From Macrotis lagotis (lineage: Eukaryota; Chordata; Mammalia; Peramelemorphia; Peramelidae), in the NCBI RefSeq assembly GCF_037893015.1, contig NC_133659.1, positions 11,711,385-11,775,384 of the forward strand: a DNA stretch of 64,000 bases, read 5' to 3'. Positions 1 to 10,900 of this stretch are shown here, piece by piece; the stretch's first letter is position 1, and each line of letters opens with the position of its first letter. Made by a program: the position numbers and the translations under genes. The notes under the pieces were generated by a model. That model searched no databases, had not been told where the DNA came from, and saw only the letters and a program-made list of their open reading frames with translations.

Positions 1-3000
1 CTTGAAGACTCAACAGAAGGCTAGGGGGGGAAAAGGGAAAAAAATTAGCATTTTATCTAGATATATGTATACATATAAAAATATAATTTGCATATACATT
101 TTTCACCAATACAATGTTACAAGATCTATTCTCAATGACAAAAACAAGATGTTACATTTCTTTCTAAAGCTCTGAATAGGTTAAGAAATACTAAAACCTC
201 TTATATAATTGTATCCTAGCTGCTATATTTAGCCAAGCAGAGGGAAAATGCACCATTTTCAGAATTTTTAAAAAAATTCCTGAGTCTAGAAGACAAAAAT
301 GTAATATTGTTTCAGATTATTCAAGAAGCAAAGACAAACTCCTACTTACATAGGTACAATGTAAGATATTAAAATCTAAACAATAATGCTGACTGAATCT
401 TTTGGGGGGAAAGTGCCCAATGTCAAATATTTTATTTTAAACAACAGTTATCTGGTAGAAACTATCGAGAAAAATGGAAAACCGATCATGCAATAATAAG
501 TCTCTCTATTCATTTTATACATGAAATTGGACAACATCTCAAGTAATTAATGACCCTCTCAAATACCCTGGTATTTGAGGCTGAAATGGAATCTCTTTCT
601 GCATTAGATTTATTGTTTTGCATTTGGTATCAGTTTTTGTTTGGGAAGAATGAGTATGTTACTAGTAGATAGAACCATTTTACCACCTTCAACTTCTACT
701 CCTACGATATGAATTTTGTATCAATTTCTAAAGAAAATCACATATACTAACAAACTAAAAGCTGTATTTATCACAAGAATTGTCTTTGGGAAAGGCCAAG
801 GATGGCTAAGGGAGAGATGAAGGAGGATTGTGGATCTAATCCGGAAGGGTCCTTAAGAGCCATTTCCTCCCCTCACTGCAGCCCCCCCCCCCACACACAC
901 ACACATCCCATTTTTACCCATAAGGAAACAAAACACAGAAGCCAAGGGCTTTGTCAAAGGGCCACCCAACTAGGGAAGTATTTTAAGCATCGGACCCAGG
1001 AAGAATTCATTCACGTCTTCACTGGGCTTTTCCCATTTTCTCACACCACCATTTTCCTGACTCCAAAACAGATATGCAGAAGGCTGGCTCCACTAGCTGG
1101 GCTGCCCCGGTCAACAACAGCTATCTACAAACTCTAGATGGTTCCTCAAAGATCCTTTCTCTTTCCCATCAAAATGCTCATAAAGAGATCTGGCCTCTGA
1201 CTAGCCAGCTAATTACTTAAATGGGCTTACCTCTTCCCCGGGACCTAAGGAGAGATTCTTATTGCTCCTCTCTCATTTACAGATGAGGAAACTGAAGTTG
1301 AGAAAGATTAAATCACAGAATCACATGACTTTTGCGGGAAGTGTCAGAATTTGAATTCAGGTCTCCTGGCTGTAAGACTGTCCATCACTCTTTCGGGACC
1401 CATTTGTATGCCATATCCAGATCAGTACACCTCCAGGTGTACTGATCGATAATCATAAAAGGACATTCGGTTGCTTTTCAAAGTTTTCAGGAGAGCCTTA
1501 CGTTTCTAGATTTAACCATCATAATTATTGTCATGCTGCCCATCAATACTTTAAAAAAACAAATAAACATTATTTCCCCCATTTCAACTTTGCTTATTAC
1601 CCAAATGTCCAACTTTCTTTGCTCTCAGGTCTGTTTCCCCTTCTTTTTAGTAACTTTCCAAGCAGTTCAAGATGAGTAAGAAAGCTAGTAATTTAGACAA
1701 ATAGAATCTGGAAAGAAATACTTCTGGAATAATGCACAACAGCTGCCCCACCTCAAACACAATTTTCTTGCAGAAGTCCTGTGGTAGAAGAGAAAAATCT
1801 AACAGTCCTATAGAAGTAGTCTGCACCAATATTAAATGCAGACAGGTAGCACAGGTATCCAATTATCAGGGGTGGTTTGTATCTGGTTTGTAAAGTTCTA
1901 GAGTAGTGTACACAAGTAAATAAGCAGCATCAAAATTTCTGGTCTTTACCAGTTCATTTGGGGCTGGGCGAGGCTCCCTGATGCTCATGCTACTTGTCTA
2001 AGAGTTGAGGCTGCCTCTTGGGGCCCTACCTTTCAGGGCTGGAGTGAGAAAATGGCAGCAAAACTCAGGTATGGCAGGTGCATCCACTGGGCATCACTAG
2101 CTTTCTTGAGGGTCAGAAGACCTGAGGTGGTGTTCACTCTGCTCTGCAGCTCTGGTTTGCTAGAGCATGTAATGCAGGGGCTGGGGGGTCAAGGAAAGGA
2201 GACTTGGAGTCCAGGATCCTAGGCTACCCACATCACTTTGGAGCCCCACTCCCTGAGCCTCAGTTTTCCTGTCTATAAAAGTTCTCTAGTTTGGATCTTA
2301 GTTGCAGACCCAACAGGTCCTTCCTCTGCTAAATGAGAGCATCTCAGACTAGATCTCAGGTCTCTTCCAGATCTTTCAAAGAGGGCTCTATCATCCTCTT
2401 TTATCTCTAAAAGCTTTTATAACCTGGAATTTTCCCCACGTGTTCTTTCTGGCCAAGTGCCTATGAAGGAAATCTGTAAACCATATTATGATCATTTCAA
2501 TTGTGAACAGCGCCAAAGCCTGTTTTATCTGCTTCTGTTTTGAGATCTGACCCCTGTCAGCATTCTCTTCCAAGGGTACAAATTCCAAACTATTCGTTTC
2601 TTTTCATCTTGGGTCCCTGGGCTGTGTCTTTCAATAAACCCTTCGGAGGGGATCCCTAAAAGGACAGCACCACTTCCGACAGCAGCCCAGACCCCCTCTG
2701 TTTGTTTAATTTGGAGCGCAGCACCTTGCCTGTCTCCCCACCAGAGCCCGTCCGGCACAGATGTCCCGTTGGACCCCGCGGACCGGCCGGCCGGCCCTCG
2801 AGTTTCCTAGACTAGACCCGGCTGTGCTCCAGCTCTTCTAGGGATGAGGGAGTCGTAGAGAAGCTCATCCTCTGCCACGAGCCATCTTAACGCACTGACC
2901 TATCGAATACACTGCCATAAAACTAAATAAAATGCAACTGTCAGATGGATGAATGAAGAGATTTATGAATTCTATGCAGCATTTAATTTCAAATGACCGA

Positions 3001-3834
3001 GTGGACCCAATTCAATGGGAACGGTCTCTTGATTAGTTTAAAACCAGAAATAGTTTTAAGAGGTGAACTTCGGAGGCAATGTTTGAAACAGATTCTAAAA
3101 AAACTTCTCACGTAAAATAATGCAACGTGAAATCGCGAGTTTATTTTTTCTTTTGTTTAAGTGGTGAGGCCGCGCGTCAGGCCACTTCCCGTCTCTGGAG
3201 GCAGCCGCGCCAGTTCGGGCTGTCTGTCTGTCTGTCCTCCGCCCCCCACCGTCCCGGGGGGCATTTACAATCAGGAAAACCTGATTTCTGGCAGAATATT
3301 ATGTAACTGCCAGAGCTCTGCCGGCGGGGCGGCCCCGGCCCCCTCGGCGGACAGGTGGGGGCAGAAAGGGACGGGCTGGAGGGGCTGAACAGCCTCCGGC
3401 CCCGCGGGCCCCCGCGTGCGTTCCGAGCAGGGCCCCGGGCACAGGGGCGGGCAGTGCCCGGGCGGTGCCCACCCGGCGGCCAGAGGCGCGCGGACGCTGC
3501 CCCGGGCCGGGGGCGCTGCACGGGGCACGCTCGCTTAAAAAAGACGGAGCGGCAGAGAAGGTGCCAAGGGGCACGGGGCCGCTGCCCGCCGGGCCCCGCC
3601 TGCACCGCCCTGTGCCGGGGGCGCAGCTGTGCCCGCAGACCCCCGCCGGCCGGGCCCCCCCGGGCTGACCCCCCCCCCCCGCTGCCCGCGCTGCCCCGCC
3701 CCCGCCCCAGCACGGCGCGGGGGGCGTCCGGGGACCCGCCGCCGTCCCCGGGGGTCGGGGCGCCCCTGCCCGGCCGCGTGCGGCCCCCGGGGCCCGGGCC
3801 ACAGGTGGGCGGCGGCGCGGGCGGGGCCGCTTAC
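1..3834 (-). other. MIER1: MIER1 intron 1, partial
   Basis: No exon was recognised here on either strand. Visible contents are AT-rich sequence, a MIR-like SINE remnant around 1260-1400 (cagatgaggaaactgaag core), a second MIR-like remnant around 2140-2400, a perfect short palindrome at 1420-1447, and CpG-island sequence from about 3160. The small open frames in it are not supported as genes. Confidence 0.6.
1420..1447. repeat. Perfect inverted repeat, 13-base arms, 2-base spacer
   Basis: The left arm is GATCAGTACACCT (1420-1432) and the right arm AGGTGTACTGATC (1435-1447), separated by cc. The arms are exactly complementary. No transposon was recognised around it. Confidence 0.95.
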
Positions 3835-3843
3835 CTCCGCCAT
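3835..3843 (-). CDS. MIER1: MIER1 first coding exon (Met-Ala-Glu), coding part only
   Basis: On the minus strand the start codon at 3843 is followed by GCG GAG and then a strong splice donor, gtaagc, from 3834. The three encoded residues are Met-Ala-Glu, ending in phase 0. This fits the known N-terminus of the main MIER1 isoform, which starts Met-Ala-Glu-Pro-Ser-Val with a splice junction after the Glu. MIER1 (mesoderm induction early response 1) is a nuclear ELM2-SANT corepressor that recruits HDAC1/2. The assignment also rests on position: in human, MIER1 lies head to head with DNAI4, and DNAI4 begins about 1.1 kb away on the other strand here. The upstream leader is GC-rich. All later MIER1 exons would lie to the left of the window. 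The weak point is that only nine coding bases support the call directly. Confidence 0.75.
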
Positions 3844-4141
3844 GTTGCTGGCGCCGCCGGGTCACCGCGCCGCGCGGGCGGGGCGGGGGGGCTCCGGAAC
3901 CCGGATGTAGGGCGCCGGCGGCGGGGCCCGGAGGGGGCCGAGCGGGGCCCGGGCTGCGCCTGCCGCCGCCCCGCCCGCCCCGCCCGCGCGCGCCCCCGCC
4001 CGCGCGCCCCCGCCCCGCCCGCGCGCCCCCGCCCCGCCCGCCCCGCCCGCCCGGGGGCCCCGGATCCGGCCGCCGCTGGGGCCTCCCGGGGGCCCCGGGC
4101 TCCGCGGGGACGCGACGCCCCCCGCCCCCCCCCCGGCCTAC

Positions 4142-4242
4142 CAGCATCACTTCCGGCTTGTCGGGCCCGAGCCGCAGCCAGCTGGTCCTCAGCCACGCCC
4201 GGAACTCGGCCAGGCACTGCGAGAAGCGCGCCACCACACCAT
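4142..4242 (-). CDS. Coding-like exon in the shared promoter; possible alternative 5' exon of MIER1
   Basis: Read on the minus strand, this 101-base segment is bounded by an acceptor (tctctccgcag, ending at 4243) and a donor (gtaggc, from 4141). In the open frame it starts in phase 1 and ends in phase 0, the same end phase as the Met-Ala-Glu exon, so both could splice to the same next MIER1 exon. The encoded peptide includes FSQCLAEFRAWL and then WLRLGPDKPEVML. Its Phe, Cys, Trp, Lys and Met content is quite unlike the Gly/Ala/Arg/Pro shadow frames around it, which argues for selection on protein. There is no upstream in-frame ATG in the exon; the only in-frame Met is at 4147, giving Met-Leu before the junction. 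The peptide also resembles a motif of CR1/L2-type reverse transcriptases, so an exapted LINE fragment is the main alternative. Confidence 0.5.
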
Positions 4243-4408
4243 CTGCGGAGAGACAGGCCTTAGCCGCGGCCGCCGCGCCGCCGCCCGCCCCCCGCCGCCT
4301 ACTCACGGGCCGGGCCTGGGGCCGGGGGCTCCCCGCCGCCGCGCCGGGCGCCGCCCCGGGCTCCGCCGTGCGGCCCCTCCAGCGCTCCGCGGGCCGCGGC
4401 CTCCGTCC

Positions 4409-4410
<2 letters not shown>

Positions 4411-4445
<35 letters not shown>
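4411..4445 (-). repeat. CGG/GCC trinucleotide repeat, about 11-12 units
   Basis: An uninterrupted GCC run on the plus strand reads GGC/CGG on the minus strand, the direction of MIER1 transcription. It lies between the proposed MIER1 leader exon and the coding-like exon, so it may be in the leader or its first intron, depending on which donor is used. Such repeats in promoter CpG islands are prone to length change. Confidence 0.85.
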
Positions 4446-4765
4446 GCCCCGCTTCCGCCCCGTCCCCCGCGGCCCCGCGCGCTTCCGGCCGGCCCCCGCC
4501 CCGCGCGCGGCCCCGCCCGCGGCCCCGCGCCCCGCCCCCTCCTCACCCCGGGGCGCGCCCCCGCCCGCGCGGCTGCTCGCGCCGGGGAGGGGCGGGGCCG
4601 GGAGCGCGGCGCCGGGGAGGGGGCGGGGCGGGGCCGGGAGCGCGCAGGCGCGTGCGCCCGCTGGCCGGGCCGGGCCGGGCGGGGCCCCCTCCCCTCCCCT
4701 CCCCGAGTCCTCGCACCCCGGAAGCGCGGGGCCCGGGGGCCGGGGGCGCGGGGGGCCGCACTTAC

Positions 4766-4900
4766 AGCCGCCGCCGCCGCCCGGAGGAGCCCCCTCCCCC
4801 GCGCCCCCTCCCCCGGGCCCGCCGCGCAGCCCCTCCCCCGGGCGCGGCGCCGCGGCCTCAGCCAACCTCGCGGCCGGGCCGGGCCCCCGCGGGCGGCGTC
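4766..4900 (-). other. MIER1: Likely noncoding first exon (5' leader) of MIER1
   Basis: On the minus strand a consensus donor, gtaagtgcgg, begins at 4765 immediately after a GC-rich stretch rich in GGC triplets. This is what a leader exon reading away from DNAI4 would look like. The right (5') boundary is not visible and is set near 4900 only because DNAI4 starts there. A second good minus-strand donor, gtgagt, occurs near 4306, so the leader may have alternative ends. There is no ATG in the stretch that would open a long frame. Inference from splice consensus and gene order. Confidence 0.4.
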
Positions 4901-4938
4901 GGCGTCGCCATGGCACCGGCCCCGCGCCCGCCGCCAGC

Positions 4939-4961
4939 ATGCCCAAGCCGCCCGCCGCCCA
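4939..4961 (+). CDS. DNAI4: DNAI4 exon 1 (coding part)
   Basis: The start codon at 4939 encodes MPKPPAA plus two bases of the next codon, followed by a consensus donor, gtaagt, at 4962. The phase (two bases over) matches exon 2 exactly, giving a Gln codon across the junction. The context is a at -3 and c at +4, which is adequate. A better-context ATG at 4910 (gccATGg) lies 29 bases upstream but is out of frame with exon 2. The short exon cannot be recognised by sequence alone; the call rests on phase match, the donor, the CpG island and gene order. Translation could instead start at the in-frame ATG at 17681 in exon 2. Confidence 0.7.
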
Positions 4962-7900
4962 GTAAGTCCGCCGTGCCCGGCCCCCGCCCGGCGCCCCCCG
5001 CCCGGCGCCCCCCGTGCCCGGCGCCCCCCGCCCGGCCCCCCGCCCTGCGCTCCAGCCCTGCGCCCCCCCCCGTGCCCGGCGCCCCCCGTGCCCGGCCCCC
5101 CCCCCGCCCGGCGCCCCCCGCCCGGCGCCCCCGCCCCTGCCCGCAGCAGCCGCTGCCTAAGGCGAAAAGAGCCGAAAGTTGCCCCTGCAGCAGTGCGGAG
5201 GGCAGAGCGCGCGGCCCCCGCCCGGGCACGAGCTGTGCCAATGCAGACGAGCCCGGCCCGGCGGCACTGCCCCAGCCCCGTGAGCGCTCCGCGATGCCAG
5301 GGGGAGCCAAGGGTCAAAAGATGAGGTTAAAGAGCAGAGACGCGCGGAGGCCGCGGGGCGCGGGGGCCCGAGTCAGCAGAGGCCCCGAAGGCGGGCGGGC
5401 ACCCCGGACACAGTGCCCCCGTGCAGACGTGGGGGCACGCTGGGGGTGCGGGCCCTGGCCGCCACCAGAGCCCCCGGCCCCGTTCACAACAGCCCCGGGA
5501 CCCGCACGCGGTCAGGGAGTGCGGGGGGCCGGGCCTTGTCCCACGCCGGCACCATGGGGGGCCGGGGGGCCGGGGGCCGGGGGCCGGGGGTCCGGGGGAC
5601 GGGGGCCGGGACCGCAGAGCCCCCCAGGACCCCAGGGACAGCCTGCAGACCGCGCTCAGGCCCCGCCATAGCCCGGGAAGCGCTTGCCTCAAAACCCTCC
5701 TTGCCAGGCGCGGAAGGCATTCCAAAGGCCTTTCCTTTATATTGGCAATAATGGATCCGGCAGGATCAAAAGAAGCCTCGAGGGAGGGCAGGGCAGCCAG
5801 GCCCGGGCCCGGGAGCTCTGAGGGAAGCTGGAGATTCTGAGGGGAGTCGGGGGCGCCCGGCCACCGGGTCTGTAATCCCCCCAGGCTGGAAGGAGGCTAT
5901 TTCAATAACAAATGGAGGCATTTTCTGATGTCCTGGAGGCCTAGCTGAATCCTGGGCCTCTAGAGTCTAGAGTTCACCCCCCCCACAATGCCCTTTGGGC
6001 CATGTCTTTCCCAGCTCTCCTCTCTCTGGACCCTGGCCTGGCACCTGGGATGCCCTCCCTGCCCACCATGGCTCTGGAAATGCCTTCACAGGCTCTCTCC
6101 CCCAGCCCCCCGCCATCTCCCTCCCTTTAACACTCCCGTTTTATGACACCCCTTGGTGGTGTCCTTCCCATAAGGAGCTCCTCTGAGGACAGAGACTGGT
6201 TTTGCCCTTTCCCCTCACTCTGCCTGCAGATTCACAAATGCTTGTCGACTTGTTCAGATCTGTTCTCAGACGCTTCCTAGCTGGGAGACCCTGGACAAAT
6301 CATTTCACCTTGTCTCAGTTTCCTCTAAAAAATGAGCTGGAGAGGGAAATGGCAAACCACTCCGGTATCTTTGCCAAGAAAACCCTAAATGGGGTCATGG
6401 TCACTGAAAGGACTGAACAATAAAAGGACAAAGCCTTGCCATATTCCTGGATTAAAGATCTGGCAGTCCGGCCCTTCTTCCCTCCCTAATTTCCTATTTA
6501 ATTGTTGACTTTAATTCTGACCTGTTTATTGCAGTGGCCTACACAGCACTCATTCTCTCCCTGCTTCCTTCATTTTTCTCATTTCCTTGTCCAGAAACTT
6601 TCGGAGATGCACTTGGCACCCATTTGCTAAGGATTCTTTAGTCTGACTTTCCGGTTCAGCAGTGTCTGTGACTTCCCTTTCTCTTCTCATCCCCCCTCTA
6701 CACATCTAAGGATCCAGCCAGACCACCCTTGGCTGTTTAAAAATCTCTTGCTTTCTTTCTTCTTTAGCAATTCTGCATCTTTAATGCTCAGCATCCTGGT
6801 GACTTCCCTGGGCGCCTCAGGGGAAGTGGTTTTCTCCTCTGAAGTATCCTAACCCACAGGGCCTTTGTTAGGGGACCTCTTGCATATTGCCTTTTGTTAT
6901 GTACATGTCTCAGTTTCTCTTCTAGATTGTAAATAAGGCAGCAGGGCTTTTGTCTTTTCATCTTCCAGAGTGCTTCAGGAGTAACAGGTGATCAATAAAT
7001 ATTTTTGAACAAATCAAAGAATTTTTAAAGATTAAAAACGGGACATTTCTGAACTGCATTACCCATAGTTCTGAATCAGTCAAGGGTTTTGTAAGTAGGA
7101 TTGGTTGCAGTCACTGGTATTTGGCAGATCAACAACTCTTCTCTACCTTAGAGACTTAGAAAGTTGTCTGGGATCCCAGTGTGGGTCATCCATCGCCCAG
7201 GAAGAATGTGAGGGGTGGCACCATCCCGAGGCTCGGGACTTGGGAGAGCAGAGCTCCTGCCACAGTTCTTCCCTTCTTCTGGCCATCTTCCCTCATCTGC
7301 TGGGCACCACATCCCTTGCTGGGCTGGTTCAAGAATGTCTAGCAGCCCCTTAGTGAAACCTAGATTCTATCTTTCAGGCTAAAACCACTCCTATATGTGG
7401 TATAACAGACTTTACAGAGAATATCAGTTTGCTGTATCTAAGGGAGAATTGTCCATTCAAAATGGATTCAGCAGAATGTGTGCTCTAACTTTGAAGGAGC
7501 TATGATGGAGGGTCTGTAGTCTCTGTCTACTTTTGTCCTTCCTTAGCAATCATTGTGCTGAAAGACCCTAGGAAGAGGTCAGACAGATTAAATCCATATG
7601 GCCCACCCCCAACCTTCAAGGCTTTCACCCCAAGGGGGGGGGTCTGTGGAAAAGATGGTTTGGAGTGATGCCTAAGCCCCTTATCTTCTTGCCCTTGCCT
7701 TTTGTCCTTGCCGGAAGCTGTTCTGCACCCTAAGATTGGCGCCTCTGTCCAGAATGCTAGACTGCCTCATTGCCTTTGCAAAGTGAACCTTTCCTTTCCT
7801 GCTCAGAACAGGAATGAGGGGAGAGAGATTCTGGTGGAAAATCTCTTCCTTGAAGAAAATGAAGCATTCTAGGTCAGAGAAGTTTCCAGGGAAAGCTCAC

Positions 7901-10900
7901 CCCCTTTAGCGCGGAAACTTGCCTGATTTTTTTAATTTAAAAATTACCCTCTTATAGATTGTACGTTGCTCAGAAATACTGTAGCCACATCCTTGTTGTC
8001 TTAAAAACTAAGCTACTTTTGATGAGGGAAGGCCGTTATGTTCATCCTGATTCATATGTTACAAATATTCCCCAGTGTGAGGGAATACTCTCTCTTCCGG
8101 CCTCCCCATGAAATCTTGAAGGCTCAGCCTTGATCCTGATCCCTGCTGCCTCTCTAGGCCTTTCCCATCCCAGCACCCCTTGAGAGGGCTGGCCCTCCCC
8201 TTGACTTCCCAGGTACCTGGTGAGCTCACTGAGGGCAGCAGCCTTGCCCCAGAGGGAGCACTTCATAAACACCCCCTTTACTGAAGTAGATGGGGCTCCT
8301 TTTCTGTATAATTGAATTTGGGGTATGTAGTAAGGTAAGTTCAGAAGGTCCCTCCACAGTTCAGACTCTTCAGGGGAGCCCCGTTTCAGAGATAGCAGAC
8401 ATGATATCTGAGCAAACAGGACCCAAGGTCATCATATTCTCCAAGAACTCAATATTTTAGTAGACTTGTGGACATGAGCAACATTAAAATATTTATAATT
8501 ACATTTCTTTGTTGGAAGAGAGTGAATGTGATGTACATCTCTTAGCCAGGCAATATTCTAAGCATTTTTAAGAAATATTTAATCCTCACAACAATCCTGG
8601 GAAGTTGCTGCTGTTTTTATCCCCACTTTATGGGGGATAAACTGAGGCAGAGGTTAAGCAATTTACCTTCGGACACACAGCTAGTGAGTGTTGGAGGCTG
8701 GATTTGAACCTGGATCTTTCCGACTCCAGGCCCGGTCCCCTGTCCACCATGCCACCTAATCTCTGAAAACCTGGGTTCTTTGTATCTTCCCTAGCACCTT
8801 GCTCAGTGACTCTGTCTTTAAAAGGTCTTCAATCAATGTCTGTTGGATAAATGGAGAAATAAAGTCTGGCAACTAGAGAACTTTTTTGTGTATTTGTATT
8901 CCTCATAGGAATCCTTTCTGTTGTCTGCTAATGTCACCACTGCCCTAGCCCTAGGCCAAGCCTTTGTCCTTTCTCCTGAAGTATTAGAATGGCTCCTAAA
9001 TGATATCACTGCCTTTAAAACACCCCTCCGCTCATCCTTCCATTCTTTGCTCTACACCTTGGCCAAAATGGATCCTGGACCTTAAGAACTTTAAGAAGGT
9101 CTCTGGCAGCAAGCTGGGTGGTTCAGTGGATAGAGCACCAGCCCTGGAGCCAGAAGGACCTGGGTTCAAATCCATCTCATGCTATTACTCAGATGTGATC
9201 ATTAAACTTTTGCCTTGCCAAAAAAAAAAAAAAAAAAAAAATTTAAGAGGGTCTCCGACCCAGGAGACTGAAGTAGAAAGAATGGGAAACATCAGAGATT
9301 ACCTGGGTGATCTCGGACAGCCTCGGTTTCCTCACCTGTAATCTGAGAACTTTGGACTTCATGATCTGGTAAAGAGCCTTTAGGTTCTAAATCTTGTCTT
9401 GCCACTGGCATTTGGCTTTGATGCTCCAGCAGCTTTGGCCAATCTCTTATCAATGGAGAGTGTTTAGTCCTAAGTGTACCTCCTTTGGAGTAAGTGAACT
9501 AACTTCTTTTTTTTTTTAATTTATTAATTTTGAGTTTTACAGTTCCCCCCCCCTAATCTCGCTTCCCTCCCTCCACCCCCCACAGAAGGCAGTGTGTTAG
9601 TCTTTACATAGTTTCCATGGTATACATTGATCTAAGTTGAATGTAAGGAGAAAGAAATCATATCCTTAAGGAAAAAAATAAAGTATAAGAGATAGCAAAA
9701 TTAACATAATAAGATAATGTTTGTTTGTTTTTTATTAAAGGTCTTCGTTCAAACTCCACAATTCTTTCTCAGGATACAGATGGTACTCTCCATCACAGAC
9801 AGCCCAAAATTGTCCCTGATTGTTGCACTGATGGAATGAGCAAGTCCGTTAAGTTTGATCATCACCCCCTGTTAGGGTGAACAGTGTTTCTCTGGTTCTG
9901 CTCATCTTGCTCAGCATCAATCATCAATTCATGCAAATCCCCCCAGGCTTCCCTCCTGGTTTCTTTTTTTTTTTTTTAGATTTTTTTCAAGGCAATGGGG
10001 TTAAGTGGCTTGCCCAAGGCCACAGGGCTAGGTATTTATTACGTGTCTGAGGTCAGATTTCTCTCCTGGTTTCTAATAGAACAATAGTGTTCCATCCCAT
10101 GCATATACCACAGTTTGCTAAGCCATTCCCCATTTGATGGACATTGACTCAGTTTCCAATTCTTTGCCACCACAAACAGGGCCTCTATGAATATTTTTGT
10201 ACAAGTGATGTTTTCACCCTTTTTCATAATGTCTTCAGGGTATAGACCCAGTAGTGGTATTGCTGGGTCAAAGGGGATGCACATTTTTGTTGCCCTTTGG
10301 GTGTTGAACTAACTTCTTAATGGACTAGCAGAGCACCTTCCTAATTGGTCTCCCCTCGGTGTCATATTTATAACTAATCCTAAAGTCCAGAAATGAACCC
10401 TGGTATAGAAGCCCTCTATGGGTGCCTTGTGGCTCTGGGGTACAATCCAAATCCAAGTATTTCCAGCCCTTCATAACCTAGCTTCTATCTGATATTCCAG
10501 ACTGATTGCCCAGGCTGTCCCTCTGCATTCTGGCTGGCAGCCTGCTTTGCACCCTCCTTTGAGACAGTCCAGCTCCTAACTGGCCTTTGCCCTGTCTCCT
10601 GCATGACTGGAATTCTCTCCCTTCTCCCCAATGTCCCTTAGAATCTCTGGTTTTCACCAAACCTGGGTTCAAATATGGCCTTCGGCAGGGGGGGGCCTTT
10701 TCCAGTCATTTTTTGCTTGGTCTTAACTTCCCCTAACTTCTACCCACATCTCCCCCCAAACTTTTTATCTTTTTATTTATTTTATATTGATTTAGCTGTA
10801 TTCTCGTCCCCATCTCCCTGACCCCATCCCAGTAGACAGTGAGCTCCTTTGAGAGAGGGAGTTGCCCTTTGGGAGTCTCAGCCCCTAGCAGAGTGCCTCC

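Larger units (their letters stand above)
3160..5740. promoter_or_regulatory. CpG island and bidirectional promoter between MIER1 (minus) and DNAI4 (plus)
   Basis: The base composition changes abruptly to very high G+C with dense CpG between about 3160 and 5740, flanked by AT-rich intron sequence. GGGCGG/CCCGCC boxes recur in both orientations (for example around 3960-4050 and 4500-4680). No TATA box is evident. The MIER1 start codon lies at 3843 on the minus strand and the DNAI4 start codon at 4939 on the plus strand, about 1.1 kb apart and pointing away from each other. This is the classic form of a shared, housekeeping-type promoter. In human the two genes are likewise head to head with nearly abutting 5' ends. 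DNAI4 would need extra ciliary control (RFX/FOXJ1 type); I did not find a convincing X-box. Confidence 0.8.

Noticed and set aside
2391..2588. Minus-strand frame containing IIIWFTDFL, reminiscent of an alternative MIER1 exon with a WFTD nuclear-export motif
   Set aside because: Only four residues match, no convincing acceptor and donor frame it, and that exon is expected further into the gene.
3299..5317. 672-codon open frame on the minus strand across the CpG island, and similar long frames on both strands
   Set aside because: High G+C removes stop codons. The translations are Gly/Ala/Arg/Pro-rich with no domain, and they cross splice sites of both genes.
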